Below are positions 24,983 through 34,430 of a stretch of DNA of 64,000 nt, in pieces (positions within the stretch are counted from its first letter, which is position 1; the number at the start of each line of letters is the position of its first letter). The notes under the pieces are model-generated. The model did no database searches. It was not told the DNA's origin and worked only from the letters and a program-made list of their open reading frames with translations. Source of the stretch: Massilia sp. HP4 (GTDB lineage Bacteria > Pseudomonadota > Gammaproteobacteria > Burkholderiales > Burkholderiaceae_D); contig NZ_STGG01000021.1 in assembly GCF_005222695.1 (NCBI RefSeq), forward strand, positions 1-64,000, given 5' to 3'. Both the position numbers and the translations under genes were made by a program.

Positions 24983-27666
24983 CAGGCGGCGAGGCGCTTG
25001 AGCTCGTAGAGACGTTCGAGCGCTTCGCGCGGTGTGAGCGCATCCGGGTCGATCGCATCGAGCGCGTCGCGCAGTCCGTCGTCCTGCGCCGCGGGCGCGA
25101 ACGCCGGCGCCGGCGCCTCGCCGATTTCTTCTTCCGCCACTGGCGCGGCGAACAGGTCGAGCTGCGGCGTCGCATCGAGCGCCTGCGCTTCCAGGCGCGC
25201 CAGGTGCTTGCGCGCGGCCTTGATCACCTGTGACGGCACGCCCGCCAGCTGCGCCACCTGCAGGCCGTAGCTCTGCGAGGCCGGGCCATCCTGCACCGCG
25301 TGCAGGAACACGATGCTGTCCTTGTGCTCGACCGCCGACAGGTGCACGTTGGACGCGCTCGGGTAGGACTCGGGCAGCTGGGTCAGTTCGAAGTAGTGGG
25401 TCGCGAACAGCGTGAAGCTGCGGCTGGTGTCGATCAGGTGGCGCGCGATGGCCCAGGCCAGCGCCAGGCCGTCGAAGGTCGAGGTGCCGCGGCCGACTTC
25501 GTCCATCAGCACCAGCGAATGCTCGGTGGCGCCGTTCAGGATCGCAGCCGATTCGGTCATCTCGACCATGAAGGTCGAGCGGCCGTTGGCCAGGTCGTCG
25601 CTGGCGCCGATGCGGGTAAAGATGCGGTCGATCGGGCCGATCGTGGCGCTGGTTGCGGGCACATAGCTGCCGACATAGGCCAGCAGGGTGATCAGGGCCA
25701 CCTGGCGCATGAAGGTCGATTTACCGCCCATGTTCGGGCCGGTGATCAAGAGCAGGCGCCTGTCGTTGGACAGCTTGCAGTCGTTGGCGATGAAGCGCTC
25801 GATCTGGTTTTCGACCACCGGATGGCGGCCTTCGACGATGGTCAGGCAAGGCGCATCGCTCAGCACCGGCGCGCACCAGTTGTGGCGCAGCGCGTGGCTG
25901 GCCAGGGCCACCAGCACGTCGACCTGGGCCAGCGCGCGCGCGATGGTCTGCAGGCAGCCGATGTGGGGCGCCAGGTCGGCCAGCAACTGGTCGTACAGCA
26001 TCTTCTCGCGCGCCAGCGCGCGGTCTTGCGCCGACAAGGCCTTGTCTTCGAAGGCCTTCAGCTCGGGCGTGATGTAGCGTTCGCAGTTCTTGAGGGTCTG
26101 GCGACGGCGGTAGTCGTCCGGCACCTTGTCGGCCTGGCCGTTAGTGACTTCGATATAGAAGCCGTGCACCTTGTTGTACTCGACCCGCAGGTTGGCGATG
26201 CCGGTGCGGGCGCGCTCGCGCGTCTCGAGGTCGACCAGGAACTGGCCGGCGTTCTCGGACAGCGCGCGCAACTCATCCAGCTCGGCGTCGAAGCCGCGCG
26301 CGAATACGCCGCCGTCGCGCACCATCGCGGCCGGCTCTTCCATCACGGCGCGGGTGAGCAGGTCGACGCATTCGCCGGGCGTGGCGAGATCGTCGTGGAT
26401 CTCGCGCAGCAGGCAGGTATCGCCCGGCACGAAGCAGCGCGCCACCTGTTCGCGCACCACCGGTAACGCTTTCAGTCCGTCACGCAGGGCGGCCAGGTCG
26501 CGCGGGCGCGCGGTGAGCAGGGCGATGCGGGTGGTGATGCGCTCGATGTCCGGCACTTGCGCCAGGGTCGGCGACAGCGTGTCGCTGGCGTCCGCCTGGA
26601 GCAGTGCTGCGATCGACTGGTGGCGGTTGCGCGCGACGCCCTGGTCGCGGCGCGCATGGTGCAGCCAGTGGCGCAGCAGGCGCGAACCCATCGCGGTGCG
26701 GCAGCCATCGAGCAGCGAGAACAAGGTTGGCGACTCCTGGCCGCGGATGGTCTCGGTCAGTTCCAGGTTGCGGCGGGTGGCGGCATCGAGGCCGATGTAT
26801 TCGTTCTCGGTCTCGCAGGCGAGGCCCCGCACGTGCTGCAGGCCGCGGCCCTGGGTCGATTGCGCATAGCGCAGCAGCGCGCCGGCCGCGCCCAAGGCGG
26901 CGCCGAGACCGTCGGCGCCGAAGCCGGTGAGGGTGGCCACGCCCAGCTGCTCGAGCAGGGCGCCGTGGCCCTTGAGTACGTCGAAATGCCATTCCGGTAC
27001 GCGTTGGGTGTGGGCGTTGGCAGATGGAGATGCGCTATCGGTCTCGAACATGTCGGCGCAATCGGCGCGCAGGATCTCGGCCGGCGCGATGCGTTCGAGT
27101 TCATGCGCCAGGCGCTGTTCGACGGTGCGGGCGTCGCCCGAGAATTCCATCAGGCGCAGGTTGCCGCTGGCGAGCGACAGCCAGGCCAGGCCGGCGGTGA
27201 CGGTCTTGCGTTGATTGAGCAGGCACAGGGCCAGCAGCGGGCGCTCGGCTTTTTCAGGCAGCAGGTCGGAATCGGTCAGGGTGCCGGGCGTGACCACGCG
27301 CACCACCTTGCGTTCCACCGGGCCCTTGGACAGCGCCGGGTCGCCGATCTGCTCGCAGATCGCGCAGGATTCGCCCAGCTTGACCAGCTTGGCCAGGTAG
27401 CCGTCCAGCGAGTGGAAGGGCACCCCGGCCATCTTGATCGGCTGGTCGCCCGACTTGCCGCGCGCGGTCAGGGTAATGCCCAGCACGCGCGATGCTTTTT
27501 CGGCGTCGTCGAAGAACAGCTCGTAGAAGTCGCCCATGCGGTAGAACACCAGCATGGTGGGGTAGTCGGCCTTGATGCCTAAATATTGCTGCATCATCGG
27601 GGTGAGCTTTTCCGTTGCGCTGTTCTTGAGGGCGGCGGCGTTGATTTCTTTGGGGGCGGTGGTCAT
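24982..27666 (-). CDS. mutS: DNA mismatch repair protein MutS
   Basis: 894 residues. The mismatch-binding domain has the Phe-x-Glu motif in [15 protein letters not shown] (about residues 40-54). Connector, lever and clamp domains follow. The C-terminal ATPase has Walker [34 protein letters not shown] and FATHYFELT. MutS recognises mismatches and recruits MutL. ATG 27664-27666 (MTTAPKEIN) is chosen over a frame that reads back through the 29-bp repeat. The last ~40 residues ([20 protein letters not shown]) form the tetramerisation tail. Confidence 0.97.
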   Translation of the reverse strand: MTTAPKEINAAALKNSATEKLTPMMQQYLGIKADYPTMLVFYRMGDFYELFFDDAEKASRVLGITLTARGKSGDQPIKMAGVPFHSLDGYLAKLVKLGESCAICEQIGDPALSKGPVERKVVRVVTPGTLTDSDLLPEKAERPLLALCLLNQRKTVTAGLAWLSLASGNLRLMEFSGDARTVEQRLAHELERIAPAEILRADCADMFETDSASPSANAHTQRVPEWHFDVLKGHGALLEQLGVATLTGFGADGLGAALGAAGALLRYAQSTQGRGLQHVRGLACETENEYIGLDAATRRNLELTETIRGQESPTLFSLLDGCRTAMGSRLLRHWLHHARRDQGVARNRHQSIAALLQADASDTLSPTLAQVPDIERITTRIALLTARPRDLAALRDGLKALPVVREQVARCFVPGDTCLLREIHDDLATPGECVDLLTRAVMEEPAAMVRDGGVFARGFDAELDELRALSENAGQFLVDLETRERARTGIANLRVEYNKVHGFYIEVTNGQADKVPDDYRRRQTLKNCERYITPELKAFEDKALSAQDRALAREKMLYDQLLADLAPHIGCLQTIARALAQVDVLVALASHALRHNWCAPVLSDAPCLTIVEGRHPVVENQIERFIANDCKLSNDRRLLLITGPNMGGKSTFMRQVALITLLAYVGSYVPATSATIGPIDRIFTRIGASDDLANGRSTFMVEMTESAAILNGATEHSLVLMDEVGRGTSTFDGLALAWAIARHLIDTSRSFTLFATHYFELTQLPESYPSASNVHLSAVEHKDSIVFLHAVQDGPASQSYGLQVAQLAGVPSQVIKAARKHLARLEAQALDATPQLDLFAAPVAEEEIGEAPAPAFAPAAQDDGLRDALDAIDPDALTPREALERLYELKRLAA

Positions 27667-27721
27667 GTCGTCTGAATCGGTACAGCTTGGCGCAGGCAAG
27701 GCCAGGACTTGCCATTTTACC

Positions 27722-27750
27722 CTGATCGACCCGGCAGTTTGCTGCAAACA
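27722..27750. repeat. 29-bp direct repeat, copy 1
   Basis: Identical over 29 bp to 28528-28556 and in the same orientation. It contains GTTTGCTGCAAAC (27737-27749), a 13-bp palindrome with a single central base. It lies 56 bp before the mutS start codon, so it may overlap the mutS leader or promoter. Confidence 0.9.
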
Positions 27751-27926
27751 GCTATTGCATGCACTTTGGTGTTGCAGGGCGTTGGGTGCGAACTGCCTTC
27801 ATGGCGCGTTTCTCGCGCTGTGCTGGGCGACGAAGTGGCCGCGTGTGGGATCAGCGACGCGTTTCGATCCGGTGAATGCGCAGGAATGCGTAGTCCCATC
27901 AGCGTGAACTTAGACATGGCACCACA

Positions 27927-27941
27927 TGTCAAAGTTTGACA
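27927..27941. promoter_or_regulatory. 15-bp palindrome, candidate operator
   Basis: TGTCAAAGTTTGACA: perfect 7-bp arms around one base, about 100 bp upstream of the winged-helix gene and the only strong dyad in the gap. A plausible autoregulatory site. Confidence 0.45.
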
Positions 27942-28041
27942 GCAGGCAGGAGGTTAGAGATCATGGCTGGTGAAGGGGAAGACGTCAACGTCGCGAATTA
28001 TCGGATGTAGCTGTTCAACACGTGAATAAGGGGGAATGACC

Positions 28042-28437
28042 ATGAGCGAGAAAATTACGCTAGACGACTTTTCGAATGATCCCGATCTGCACGAGCGGAC
28101 AAGCAAAGGACGGGATGTCGCGAGAGCACTGGACGCCCGCGCCCCGCGCCTGCCACACGCTATCACCCTGACCAGCATGGAGTTCGCGCATTTCATCTCG
28201 GAACTGACGCCGAAACGGTTTGAACTTTTGCGTCTGGCGCTCAAAAAGACGCGCTCCATCTCAGAGCTCGCAGTTGCAGTCGGCCGAGAGCAGAGCGTTG
28301 TATCGAAAGACATTGGCCGATTGAGAAAGCTGGGCCTCGTCAGAGTCGAAGAGGTGAGCAATGCCGGGCACGGACGGAAGAAAATGGTGATTCCAGTCGC
28401 CGATTCGATATCGATCAACGCCAGTTTGGCGGGCTAG
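28042..28437 (+). CDS. Winged-helix DNA-binding protein (HVO_A0114-like), antitoxin-like
   Basis: 131 residues. The C-terminal half is a MarR/ArsR-like winged helix (ELTPKRFELLRLALKKTRSI, ELAVAVGREQSVVSKDIGRL, then wing VRVEEVSNAGHGRKKMVIPV). This type is often annotated as HVO_A0114-family and is frequently the antitoxin partner of a TumE-like toxin, but no toxin frame is found beside it here. ATG 28042 is preferred to 28036 because AAGGGGG ends 7 bases before it. It is the only gene inside the repeat-bounded segment. Confidence 0.75.
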   Translation: MSEKITLDDFSNDPDLHERTSKGRDVARALDARAPRLPHAITLTSMEFAHFISELTPKRFELLRLALKKTRSISELAVAVGREQSVVSKDIGRLRKLGLVRVEEVSNAGHGRKKMVIPVADSISINASLAG

Positions 28438-28527
28438 CAAGCGCTGGTCCGTCGACCGCTGTAGACGGCCTCCCAGGCCGCTTGAAGACGGATGTACGCA
28501 GCAGGATGCGGCTGACTGGTCATCGCT

Positions 28528-28556
28528 GATCGACCCGGCAGTTTGCTGCAAACATC
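28528..28556. repeat. 29-bp direct repeat, copy 2
   Basis: Second identical copy, 52 bp beyond the proX stop (proX runs leftward). Flanking bases differ from those of copy 1 on both sides. Confidence 0.9.
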
Positions 28557-28608
28557 ATCCTGTTGTACAAGAAGGTGCGCCGCGCATGCCGGGTCCGTGA
28601 CCGACCGA

Positions 28609-29658
28609 TCAGGGTTTTGCCGCTGCCCGTGCCTGCTCGAGCCAGCCATCGAACAATTTCTGGTGGAATTTGATCCAACCAGCCGTATGGCGCGCGATAT
28701 CGGCCTGCGAGCCTTGCCCATTGCGCACACGCTCGTTCTGCGCATTGATGTCGGCAATCGGCAAGCGCATGACTTCGAACAGCTTGACCGCCGCCGGATT
28801 CTTCTCGGCCCAGGCACGGTTGACGACGATGCGGGTCGTGTTGACCGAGAACCCATAGTCGCTGCCATCGTCGAGGCGGGTATTGGCGTTCTGCGGATTC
28901 GACGAGTACGGCACTTGCAGCCACACGACATCCTTGCCCGGGATCAGCACGCTGCTGACCCAGTATGGCGTCCAGGTGTAGTACAGGATCGACTCACCAC
29001 GCCCGTAGCGGCCGATCGTATCGGCGATCAGCGCCGAATAACTGCCCTGCACGTGCTTGACCGTCCCACGCAATTTATAGCCGTCCATATGGTGTTCGAT
29101 CATCGCCTCGCAGCCCCAGCCCGGATCGCAGCCGGTCAGGTCGGCCTTGCCATCGCCGTCATGGTCGAACAGCTTGGCGATGGCCGGGTCGCGCAGCTGG
29201 TCGATATTGGTGATGTCGTGCTTCTCGGCCGTGGCCTTGTCGATCAGGTAGCCTTGTGCGGCCGGGCCGGCGTAACTACCCAGGCGCAGCAGCTTGGCGT
29301 CACCGCCCGCGTTAGTGTAATAGTCCTGGTGCAAAGGGTCCCAATGCACGGCGAGGAAGGTCGCGTCGCCGTTGCCGATCGCGATGTGCGCGGTCGGATA
29401 AGCGACTTCCTTGATCGGCTGCGGCTCGTAGCCGAGCTTCTCCAGCGCGCTGTTGACCAGCATGGTCTGGAAGGTTTCCTCGGCCAGCGGGCCTTGCAGG
29501 GCCTGCACCTTGATGCCCTTGCCGGGCAGCGCGGCGTCCGCCGTTTGCGCCGCCGCCAGGCCGGTGGTCAGGGTCATGGCGGCCAGCAGCAGGGCCGACA
29601 GCCAGCGGAATTTGCGTTGCGCCTGGTAGGTGGCGTTGAAGTGTTTAGTCTGTTGCAT
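28609..29658 (-). CDS. proX: Glycine betaine/proline-type ABC transporter substrate-binding protein
   Basis: 349 residues. Signal peptide to about residue 38 (...TTGLAAAQTADA). ProX/OpuAC fold: QALQGPLAEETFQTMLVNSA and FLAVHWDPLHQDYYTNAGGD. Tryptophans in VHWDP, YYTWTPYWV and the Pro-Trp region form the aromatic cage that binds quaternary amines. GCDPGWGCEAMIEHH holds two cysteines, as in E. coli ProX. Last gene of proVWX; no clear hairpin terminator before the 29-bp repeat. Confidence 0.92.
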   Translation of the reverse strand: MQQTKHFNATYQAQRKFRWLSALLLAAMTLTTGLAAAQTADAALPGKGIKVQALQGPLAEETFQTMLVNSALEKLGYEPQPIKEVAYPTAHIAIGNGDATFLAVHWDPLHQDYYTNAGGDAKLLRLGSYAGPAAQGYLIDKATAEKHDITNIDQLRDPAIAKLFDHDGDGKADLTGCDPGWGCEAMIEHHMDGYKLRGTVKHVQGSYSALIADTIGRYGRGESILYYTWTPYWVSSVLIPGKDVVWLQVPYSSNPQNANTRLDDGSDYGFSVNTTRIVVNRAWAEKNPAAVKLFEVMRLPIADINAQNERVRNGQGSQADIARHTAGWIKFHQKLFDGWLEQARAAAKP

Positions 29659-29678
29659 CGATATCCTTTCTTCTTCTC

Positions 29679-30788
29679 TTATTTGGCGGTGACGGGCGCG
29701 GCCGCATCGGGGCGCGCGGCGCCGCCTTTTACCCGGCGCAGGACGAAGCCAACCGGGCCGGTGTGATACCAGTGGCGCGCACCGCGGCGCGGTTGGCCCA
29801 TGGCCTGGGTCAGGCGATCCAGCACGATGGCGAGCACCACGATGCCGAGGCCCCCCACGGTTGCCAGGCCCATGTCCAGGCGGCCAATACCGCGCAACAC
29901 CATTTGACCCAGGCCGCCGACCGCGATCATCGAGGCGATCACCACCATCGACAGCGACAGCATCAGCGATTGGTTGATGCCGGCCATGATCGACGGCGTC
30001 GCCAGTGGCAGTTGCACGCGGGTCAAGAGCTGCCAGGGCGAGGCGCCATAGGCGCGCGACGCCTCGATCAGGTCGGGACGCACCTGGCGAATGCCCAGGT
30101 TGGTCAGGCGCACCAGCGGCGGCAGGGCGAAGATGATGGTCACGATCACGCCCGGGGCATTGCCGATACCGAACAGCATGACCACCGGCACCAGGTACAC
30201 GAAGGCCGGCGTGGTCTGCATGGCGTCGAGCAGCGGACGCAGGATGTTTTGCGCACGGTCGCTACTGGCCAGGAAGATCCCGAGCGGCAGGCCGATCGCC
30301 AGGCAGAATGCCAGCGAGGTCAGCACAAGCGACAGGGTCACCATCGCTTCCGGCCACACGCCCAGCATGGACAGGGCCAGCAGTGCCAGCACGGTGCCGA
30401 CGGCCAGCGTACGGCTGGTGAACTGCCAGGCCAGCAAGCCGATGATGGCGATCACGACCAGCGCCGGCGCAGCCAGCAGCACGTGGCTGGCGCCATTCAG
30501 GGTCGCGTCGATCGGCGCGCGCACGGCCTGGAACAGCGGACGAAAATGCTCGACCACCCAGCCCAGGCCCCCGTTGATCCAGGATTGCAGCGGCAGTGCG
30601 CCATCGAGGATGTGCGCCAGGCCGGCGCCGCCAGCCTGGTCGGTGACGGCGGGTCCGGCCGCGTCGAGCCAGGACGTGTCGCCCGGCGGTTCCGGCAGCC
30701 ATGGATTGACCTGGGCAGCCTGCCCGGCGGCCGGCTGGACTGCGGTAGCGCTGTTCGCGCCCGTGCTGCTTGCGGTAGTGCTGCTCAT
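29679..30788 (-). CDS. proW: Glycine betaine/proline ABC transporter permease
   Basis: 369 residues. A long soluble N-terminal region rich in Ala/Pro/Gln (to about 95) is followed by about seven membrane helices. The BPD-permease coupling motif [30 protein letters not shown] (key residues EAxxxxG and LPLAxPxI) is in the C-terminal half. Start overlaps the proV stop (ATGA). Confidence 0.93.
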   Translation of the reverse strand: MSSTTASSTGANSATAVQPAAGQAAQVNPWLPEPPGDTSWLDAAGPAVTDQAGGAGLAHILDGALPLQSWINGGLGWVVEHFRPLFQAVRAPIDATLNGASHVLLAAPALVVIAIIGLLAWQFTSRTLAVGTVLALLALSMLGVWPEAMVTLSLVLTSLAFCLAIGLPLGIFLASSDRAQNILRPLLDAMQTTPAFVYLVPVVMLFGIGNAPGVIVTIIFALPPLVRLTNLGIRQVRPDLIEASRAYGASPWQLLTRVQLPLATPSIMAGINQSLMLSLSMVVIASMIAVGGLGQMVLRGIGRLDMGLATVGGLGIVVLAIVLDRLTQAMGQPRRGARHWYHTGPVGFVLRRVKGGAARPDAAAPVTAK

Positions 30789-32023
30789 GATGCTTGTCCT
30801 TTCTGTTCCTGTGCCTCGGGAATGGCGGGCGTATCGCGGTCGAGGAATTTCAGCAGGGTGGTCTTGCTGATCGCGCCGCGGAAGCTGCCGTCGCCGGCCA
30901 CCACCGGCACCGCGTACGGCAATTGCGCCACCTGGCCGAACAGGCCGGCGACCGGCTCGTCGGCCTTGATGGTCTGCACTTCCGGCAAGAAGGCGTGCGC
31001 CAGGCCCAGCGGACCGGTATGCCCATCGAGGGCGCTGCGCAGGGAATCGACCGACACCAGGCCGAGGAATTCCCGCTTCGGATTGACGACATAGGCGTAG
31101 ACGCGGTCTTGCTCCTCGAGCATCGACAGCGCCGCGCGCGAGCCGCGCGATGGCGACTCGGACACCACGATCTGGCTCTTGCGGGCGATGTCGCCGGCCT
31201 TGAAGACGGCCGCCGCATCGACGCCGCGCACGAATTCGCGCACGTAGTCGTTGGCGGGTTTGCGCAGGATTTCTTCCGGCGTGCCCACTTGCACCACATG
31301 GCCATCCTTCATGATGGCAATCCGGTCGCCGATGCGCATCGCTTCGTCGAGGTCGTGCGAAATGAAGACGATCGTGCGGCGCTTGATCTGCTGCAGGCGC
31401 AGCAGTTCGGATTGCATCTCGGTGCGCATGATCGGGTCGAGCGCCGAGAACGCCTCGTCCATCAGCAGGATCGAGGGATCGCTGGCCAGTGCTCGGGCCA
31501 GGCCCACGCGCTGCTGCATGCCGCCCGACAGTTCATCCGGGTAGCTCGCGGCATAGGCCGCGAGGCCGACTTGTTCCAGCGCTTCGCGGGCTTGTGCATG
31601 GCGCTCGTCCCTGGGGATGCCGGCCAGCTCCATGCCGAACGCTGTGTTATCGAGCACGGTGATGTGCGGCAGCAGCGCGAACGACTGGAACACCATGCTG
31701 ATGTCCTTGCGGCGCAGGGCGCGCAGTTCCGCGTCGGGCAGGGTATTGATGTCGTTGCCGTCGACCACGATCCGGCCGGCGGTCGGTTCGATCAGGCGAT
31801 TGAGCATGCGCACCAGGGTCGACTTGCCCGAGCCGGACAGGCCCATGATGACGAAGATCTCGCCCGCCTCGATGGTAAAGCTGGCGTCGAACACGCCGAT
31901 CGTGCAGCCGGTCTTGGCCAGGATGTCTTGCTTGGTGGCGCCTTGGCCGACCAGCGCCAGCGCGTCGTCGGGTTTGTCGCCGTAGACCTTGAAGACCTGG
32001 TCGATGATGATTTGTTTTGCCAC
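30785..32023 (-). CDS. proV: Glycine betaine/proline ABC transporter ATP-binding protein
   Basis: 412 residues. ATPase domain: Walker [11 protein letters not shown]-loop FQSFALLPH, signature [15 protein letters not shown], Walker [14 protein letters not shown], His-switch [13 protein letters not shown]. Two CBS domains follow (about 285-405), which in OpuA sense ionic strength. The start is GTG 32021-32023 (VAKQIIIDQ) with AAGGAG 9 bases before it; an in-frame ATG at 32116 would add 31 atypical residues. First gene of proVWX. Confidence 0.93.
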   Translation of the reverse strand: MAKQIIIDQVFKVYGDKPDDALALVGQGATKQDILAKTGCTIGVFDASFTIEAGEIFVIMGLSGSGKSTLVRMLNRLIEPTAGRIVVDGNDINTLPDAELRALRRKDISMVFQSFALLPHITVLDNTAFGMELAGIPRDERHAQAREALEQVGLAAYAASYPDELSGGMQQRVGLARALASDPSILLMDEAFSALDPIMRTEMQSELLRLQQIKRRTIVFISHDLDEAMRIGDRIAIMKDGHVVQVGTPEEILRKPANDYVREFVRGVDAAAVFKAGDIARKSQIVVSESPSRGSRAALSMLEEQDRVYAYVVNPKREFLGLVSVDSLRSALDGHTGPLGLAHAFLPEVQTIKADEPVAGLFGQVAQLPYAVPVVAGDGSFRGAISKTTLLKFLDRDTPAIPEAQEQKGQAS

Positions 32024-32316
32024 GTTGTTGTTCTCCTTCGATTTGGCGAATGGATCGAACCCTGCAGCCATTGGCGTTGACGGGAAGCGGTCGGCCCCAA
32101 TGGCGGCGCTGCGCATGGCGCTCGGGCGCGGGCAGGCGGCAGGCAGGACTGGACACGCTTTCCGGCGGGGTTCATGCCGATAACGGGGATGTTTGACGAA
32201 GTGCTGACGTCAAACGAGGTCGAGATGCAGGCGCTAGGCCTAGGAGCTACTTCCCATCCGTCCGGCGGGAAATACGGTAAAGCAGGGTTGTTACTGAGAA
32301 TAACTGTTTTTAAGTG
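32024..32316 (-). promoter_or_regulatory. Long leader of proVWX
   Basis: If the promoter at 32323-32351 is used, the mRNA has about 290 untranslated bases. They include an inverted repeat GTTTGAC (32191-32197)/GTCAAAC (32209-32215) and the palindrome CTAGGCCTAG (32234-32243). No known riboswitch class is recognised. Confidence 0.45.
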
Positions 32317-32322
32317 GCATCT

Positions 32323-32351
32323 ATTGTAGTGGTTCTACTCAAATAAGTCAA
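32323..32351 (-). promoter_or_regulatory. Sigma-70 promoter of proVWX
   Basis: On the minus strand: TTGACT (32351-32346), 17-bp spacer, TACAAT (32328-32323), in an AT-rich stretch unusual for this genome. Predicted start near 32316. Confidence 0.7.
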
Positions 32352-32410
32352 TTTGATTTATTTATTCCGTATGCGCATCATCCCGGGGCTTGCGTACTTG
32401 AGTCAGGGCA

Positions 32411-33283
32411 TCAGCGCCGGCAGTCGCTGCGCCAGACGCCGGGGGATACGCCCACGAGCTTGCGGAAGGTGCGTCCGAAGTGGACGGTATCGGCGAAGCC
32501 GGTGGCATGCGCAACCTCGCCAAGGGAGGCGCCCGAGTTGGCCAACATGGACTGTGCACGGCGGATACGTACGTCGAGCTGCCATTGGTAAGGCGCCATG
32601 CCGGTCGAGATCTTGAACGCGCGGCTGAAATGGGCTTGCGACAAGTTGATTAGTCCCGACAAGGTCGCCAGTTCAATGCGATATGGGAATCTCTCTTCCA
32701 TGTACTCGATGGCCCGGCGTAGCTGCCAAGGTGCCAGTCCACCGGGTTTAAGGTCGGCCAGCTGGGGAGCGGCGAACAGTTGCGAGGTGATGGCGGCAAC
32801 GATGCCATCGCCATATAGCTGCATCGACGGATCGGGGTTGTTGACAGCCTCCGATAGCAGCCGGGTCAGGTGCCAGATGCGATCGTTCGAGAAACGAGGT
32901 TGTGGGAAATTGATCTTGTCCGTATCGAAGCGCATCGCCAGGTGCTCGCCGAGCATCGCGAAATCGAAGACGAGCGCGGCGTCGACGACGTGCCGCACGC
33001 TTTTCGAATACCCCCACATTTCCAGTCCGGCCGGCGCGAAATGGATATGCCGCGGAATATGCCCGGCCGGGCAGGGCTCGTTTGGCCGGAACAGCGGTTC
33101 GCAGATGCCGCCGGATTCCTCCAGCACGACGGTAAGGCGCGCACGGTCCCGATGCGGCAGCAAATGGATGCCTTCGCCCTCGCACCGGTAGCCGGTGACC
33201 TCGAGCTCGACACCCTTCCACGCGCGGCGCGACCGGGTCATGCCGATCACGTTGTCCGGCAGGGATGGCGATAAATTGTCCAT
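32411..33283 (-). CDS. AraC-family transcriptional regulator
   Basis: 290 residues. N-terminal cupin-like sensor (about 1-180) and C-terminal AraC double helix-turn-helix (about 190-288: LATLSGLINLSQAHFSRAFK, then GEVAHATGFADTVHFGRTFR). It is upstream of the proVWX operon in the same direction and divergent from the first pirin gene across about 220 bp. Either could be its target. No effector is identifiable. Confidence 0.88.
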   Translation of the reverse strand: MDNLSPSLPDNVIGMTRSRRAWKGVELEVTGYRCEGEGIHLLPHRDRARLTVVLEESGGICEPLFRPNEPCPAGHIPRHIHFAPAGLEMWGYSKSVRHVVDAALVFDFAMLGEHLAMRFDTDKINFPQPRFSNDRIWHLTRLLSEAVNNPDPSMQLYGDGIVAAITSQLFAAPQLADLKPGGLAPWQLRRAIEYMEERFPYRIELATLSGLINLSQAHFSRAFKISTGMAPYQWQLDVRIRRAQSMLANSGASLGEVAHATGFADTVHFGRTFRKLVGVSPGVWRSDCRR

Positions 33284-33505
33284 GGCAAGAATGGCGGTCT
33301 CCCTCCGGTGTCATGTGGGCGCTGCCCGTACATTCTACCCAGCATGCAGGATTGACGGCTATTGCTTTATCTGGCAGCGCGCGACAGCAGGAATGAACAA
33401 TCAATAGCAGGATTGAACATTGCCGCACTGATATCAGCTTGGTATCGTCCTGTCTCCAGCGCAGGCCGGTTACAGCGGCCATACAAAGCGAGCGACTACA
33501 CCAGC

Positions 33506-34372
33506 ATGCAAAAAACCATTCTTGGACACCATGGCGCCCAGCACAGCCATTGGGTGGGCGACGGCTTCCCGGTCCGTACCCTGTTTTCCTACCACGGGCT
33601 GCAGCAGCAGATCAGCCCATTCCTGCTGCTCGACTACGGCGGACCGCATTATTTCGAGCCGTCGACCGAGCGCCGTGGCGTCGGGGTGCATCCGCACCGC
33701 GGCTTCGAGACCGTCAGCATCGTCTACGAGGGCGAGATCGCGCACCGGGATTCGGCCGGCAATGGCGGCATCATCGGCCCCGGCGACGTCCAGTGGATGA
33801 CCGCCGGCGCCGGCATCCTGCACGAGGAGTACCACGGACCGGGCTTCTCCCGGACCGGCGGCCCGCTGCGCGTGGTCCAGCTGTGGGTCAACCTGCCGGC
33901 CAGCGACAAGATGGCGCCCGCCAGATACCAGGGCATCGTCGCGGCCGATATCCCGGCCGTGACGCTACCGAACGGCAGCGGCACGGCGCGCGTGATCGCC
34001 GGCGAACTGTCCGGTGTGCGTGGGCCCGCAAAAACGTTCACCCCGGTCAATGTATGGGACCTGCGCCTGCATGCGGATGCGCGCTTGGAACTCGCGCTGC
34101 CCGAAGGCCATACGTCGATGCTGGTGGTGCTGTCCGGGCACATCACCGTGGGCGGCGCCCAGGAAGTCGGGTCCGCGGAAATGGCGATGCTCAGCCGCGA
34201 GGGCAGCACCGTGGCAGTCGCTGCCGATGGCGATGCGACCGTGCTGGTGCTGACCGGTGCGCCGCTGCATGAGCCCATCGTGGGCAGCGGGCCGTTCGTC
34301 ATGAATACCGAAGCCGAGATCGTGCAGGCCTACCAGGACTTCACGAAGGGCGGTTCGGTGTTCGCGGCCTGA
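33506..34372 (+). CDS. Pirin family protein (first copy)
   Basis: 288 residues, bicupin fold. The metal-ligand set is present: His-x-His in VHPHRGFETVSIVYEG and His-x-Glu in GILHEEY, consistent with iron-bound pirin and quercetinase (YhhW-like) activity. ATG 33506 (MQKTILGHHGAQ) fits the family start. It lies 58 bp before the Kef antiporter gene in the same direction. Confidence 0.88.
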   Translation: MQKTILGHHGAQHSHWVGDGFPVRTLFSYHGLQQQISPFLLLDYGGPHYFEPSTERRGVGVHPHRGFETVSIVYEGEIAHRDSAGNGGIIGPGDVQWMTAGAGILHEEYHGPGFSRTGGPLRVVQLWVNLPASDKMAPARYQGIVAADIPAVTLPNGSGTARVIAGELSGVRGPAKTFTPVNVWDLRLHADARLELALPEGHTSMLVVLSGHITVGGAQEVGSAEMAMLSREGSTVAVAADGDATVLVLTGAPLHEPIVGSGPFVMNTEAEIVQAYQDFTKGGSVFAA

Positions 34373-34430
34373 GCGCGAGTGGGCTGGCCGGCAACACACA
34401 TCAACGACGTTTAACGAGAAAGGCAATTCG

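Larger units (their letters stand above)
27722..28556. mobile_element. Possible small integrated segment bounded by 29-bp direct repeats
   Basis: About 835 bp from the first to the last base of the two identical 29-bp repeats, sitting between mutS and proX. Its GC is visibly lower than in the flanking genes, and it carries one winged-helix gene. There is no transposase, integrase or terminal inverted repeat, so the mechanism is unknown; an att-site-bounded remnant or a segmental insertion both fit. Confidence 0.4.

Noticed and set aside
27667..27747. In-frame upstream extension of mutS (27 codons) reading through the 29-bp repeat
   Set aside because: Atypical for MutS. The other repeat copy also opens a frame with the same first residues, showing that this comes from the repeat, not from mutS.
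27751..28035. Possible TumE-like toxin partner for the winged-helix protein
   Set aside because: All frames are short and broken by stops, and I see no TumE-type motif.
27722..28556. Insertion sequence or CRISPR-type array
   Set aside because: Only two repeat copies, no terminal inverted repeats, no transposase, no spacer series.
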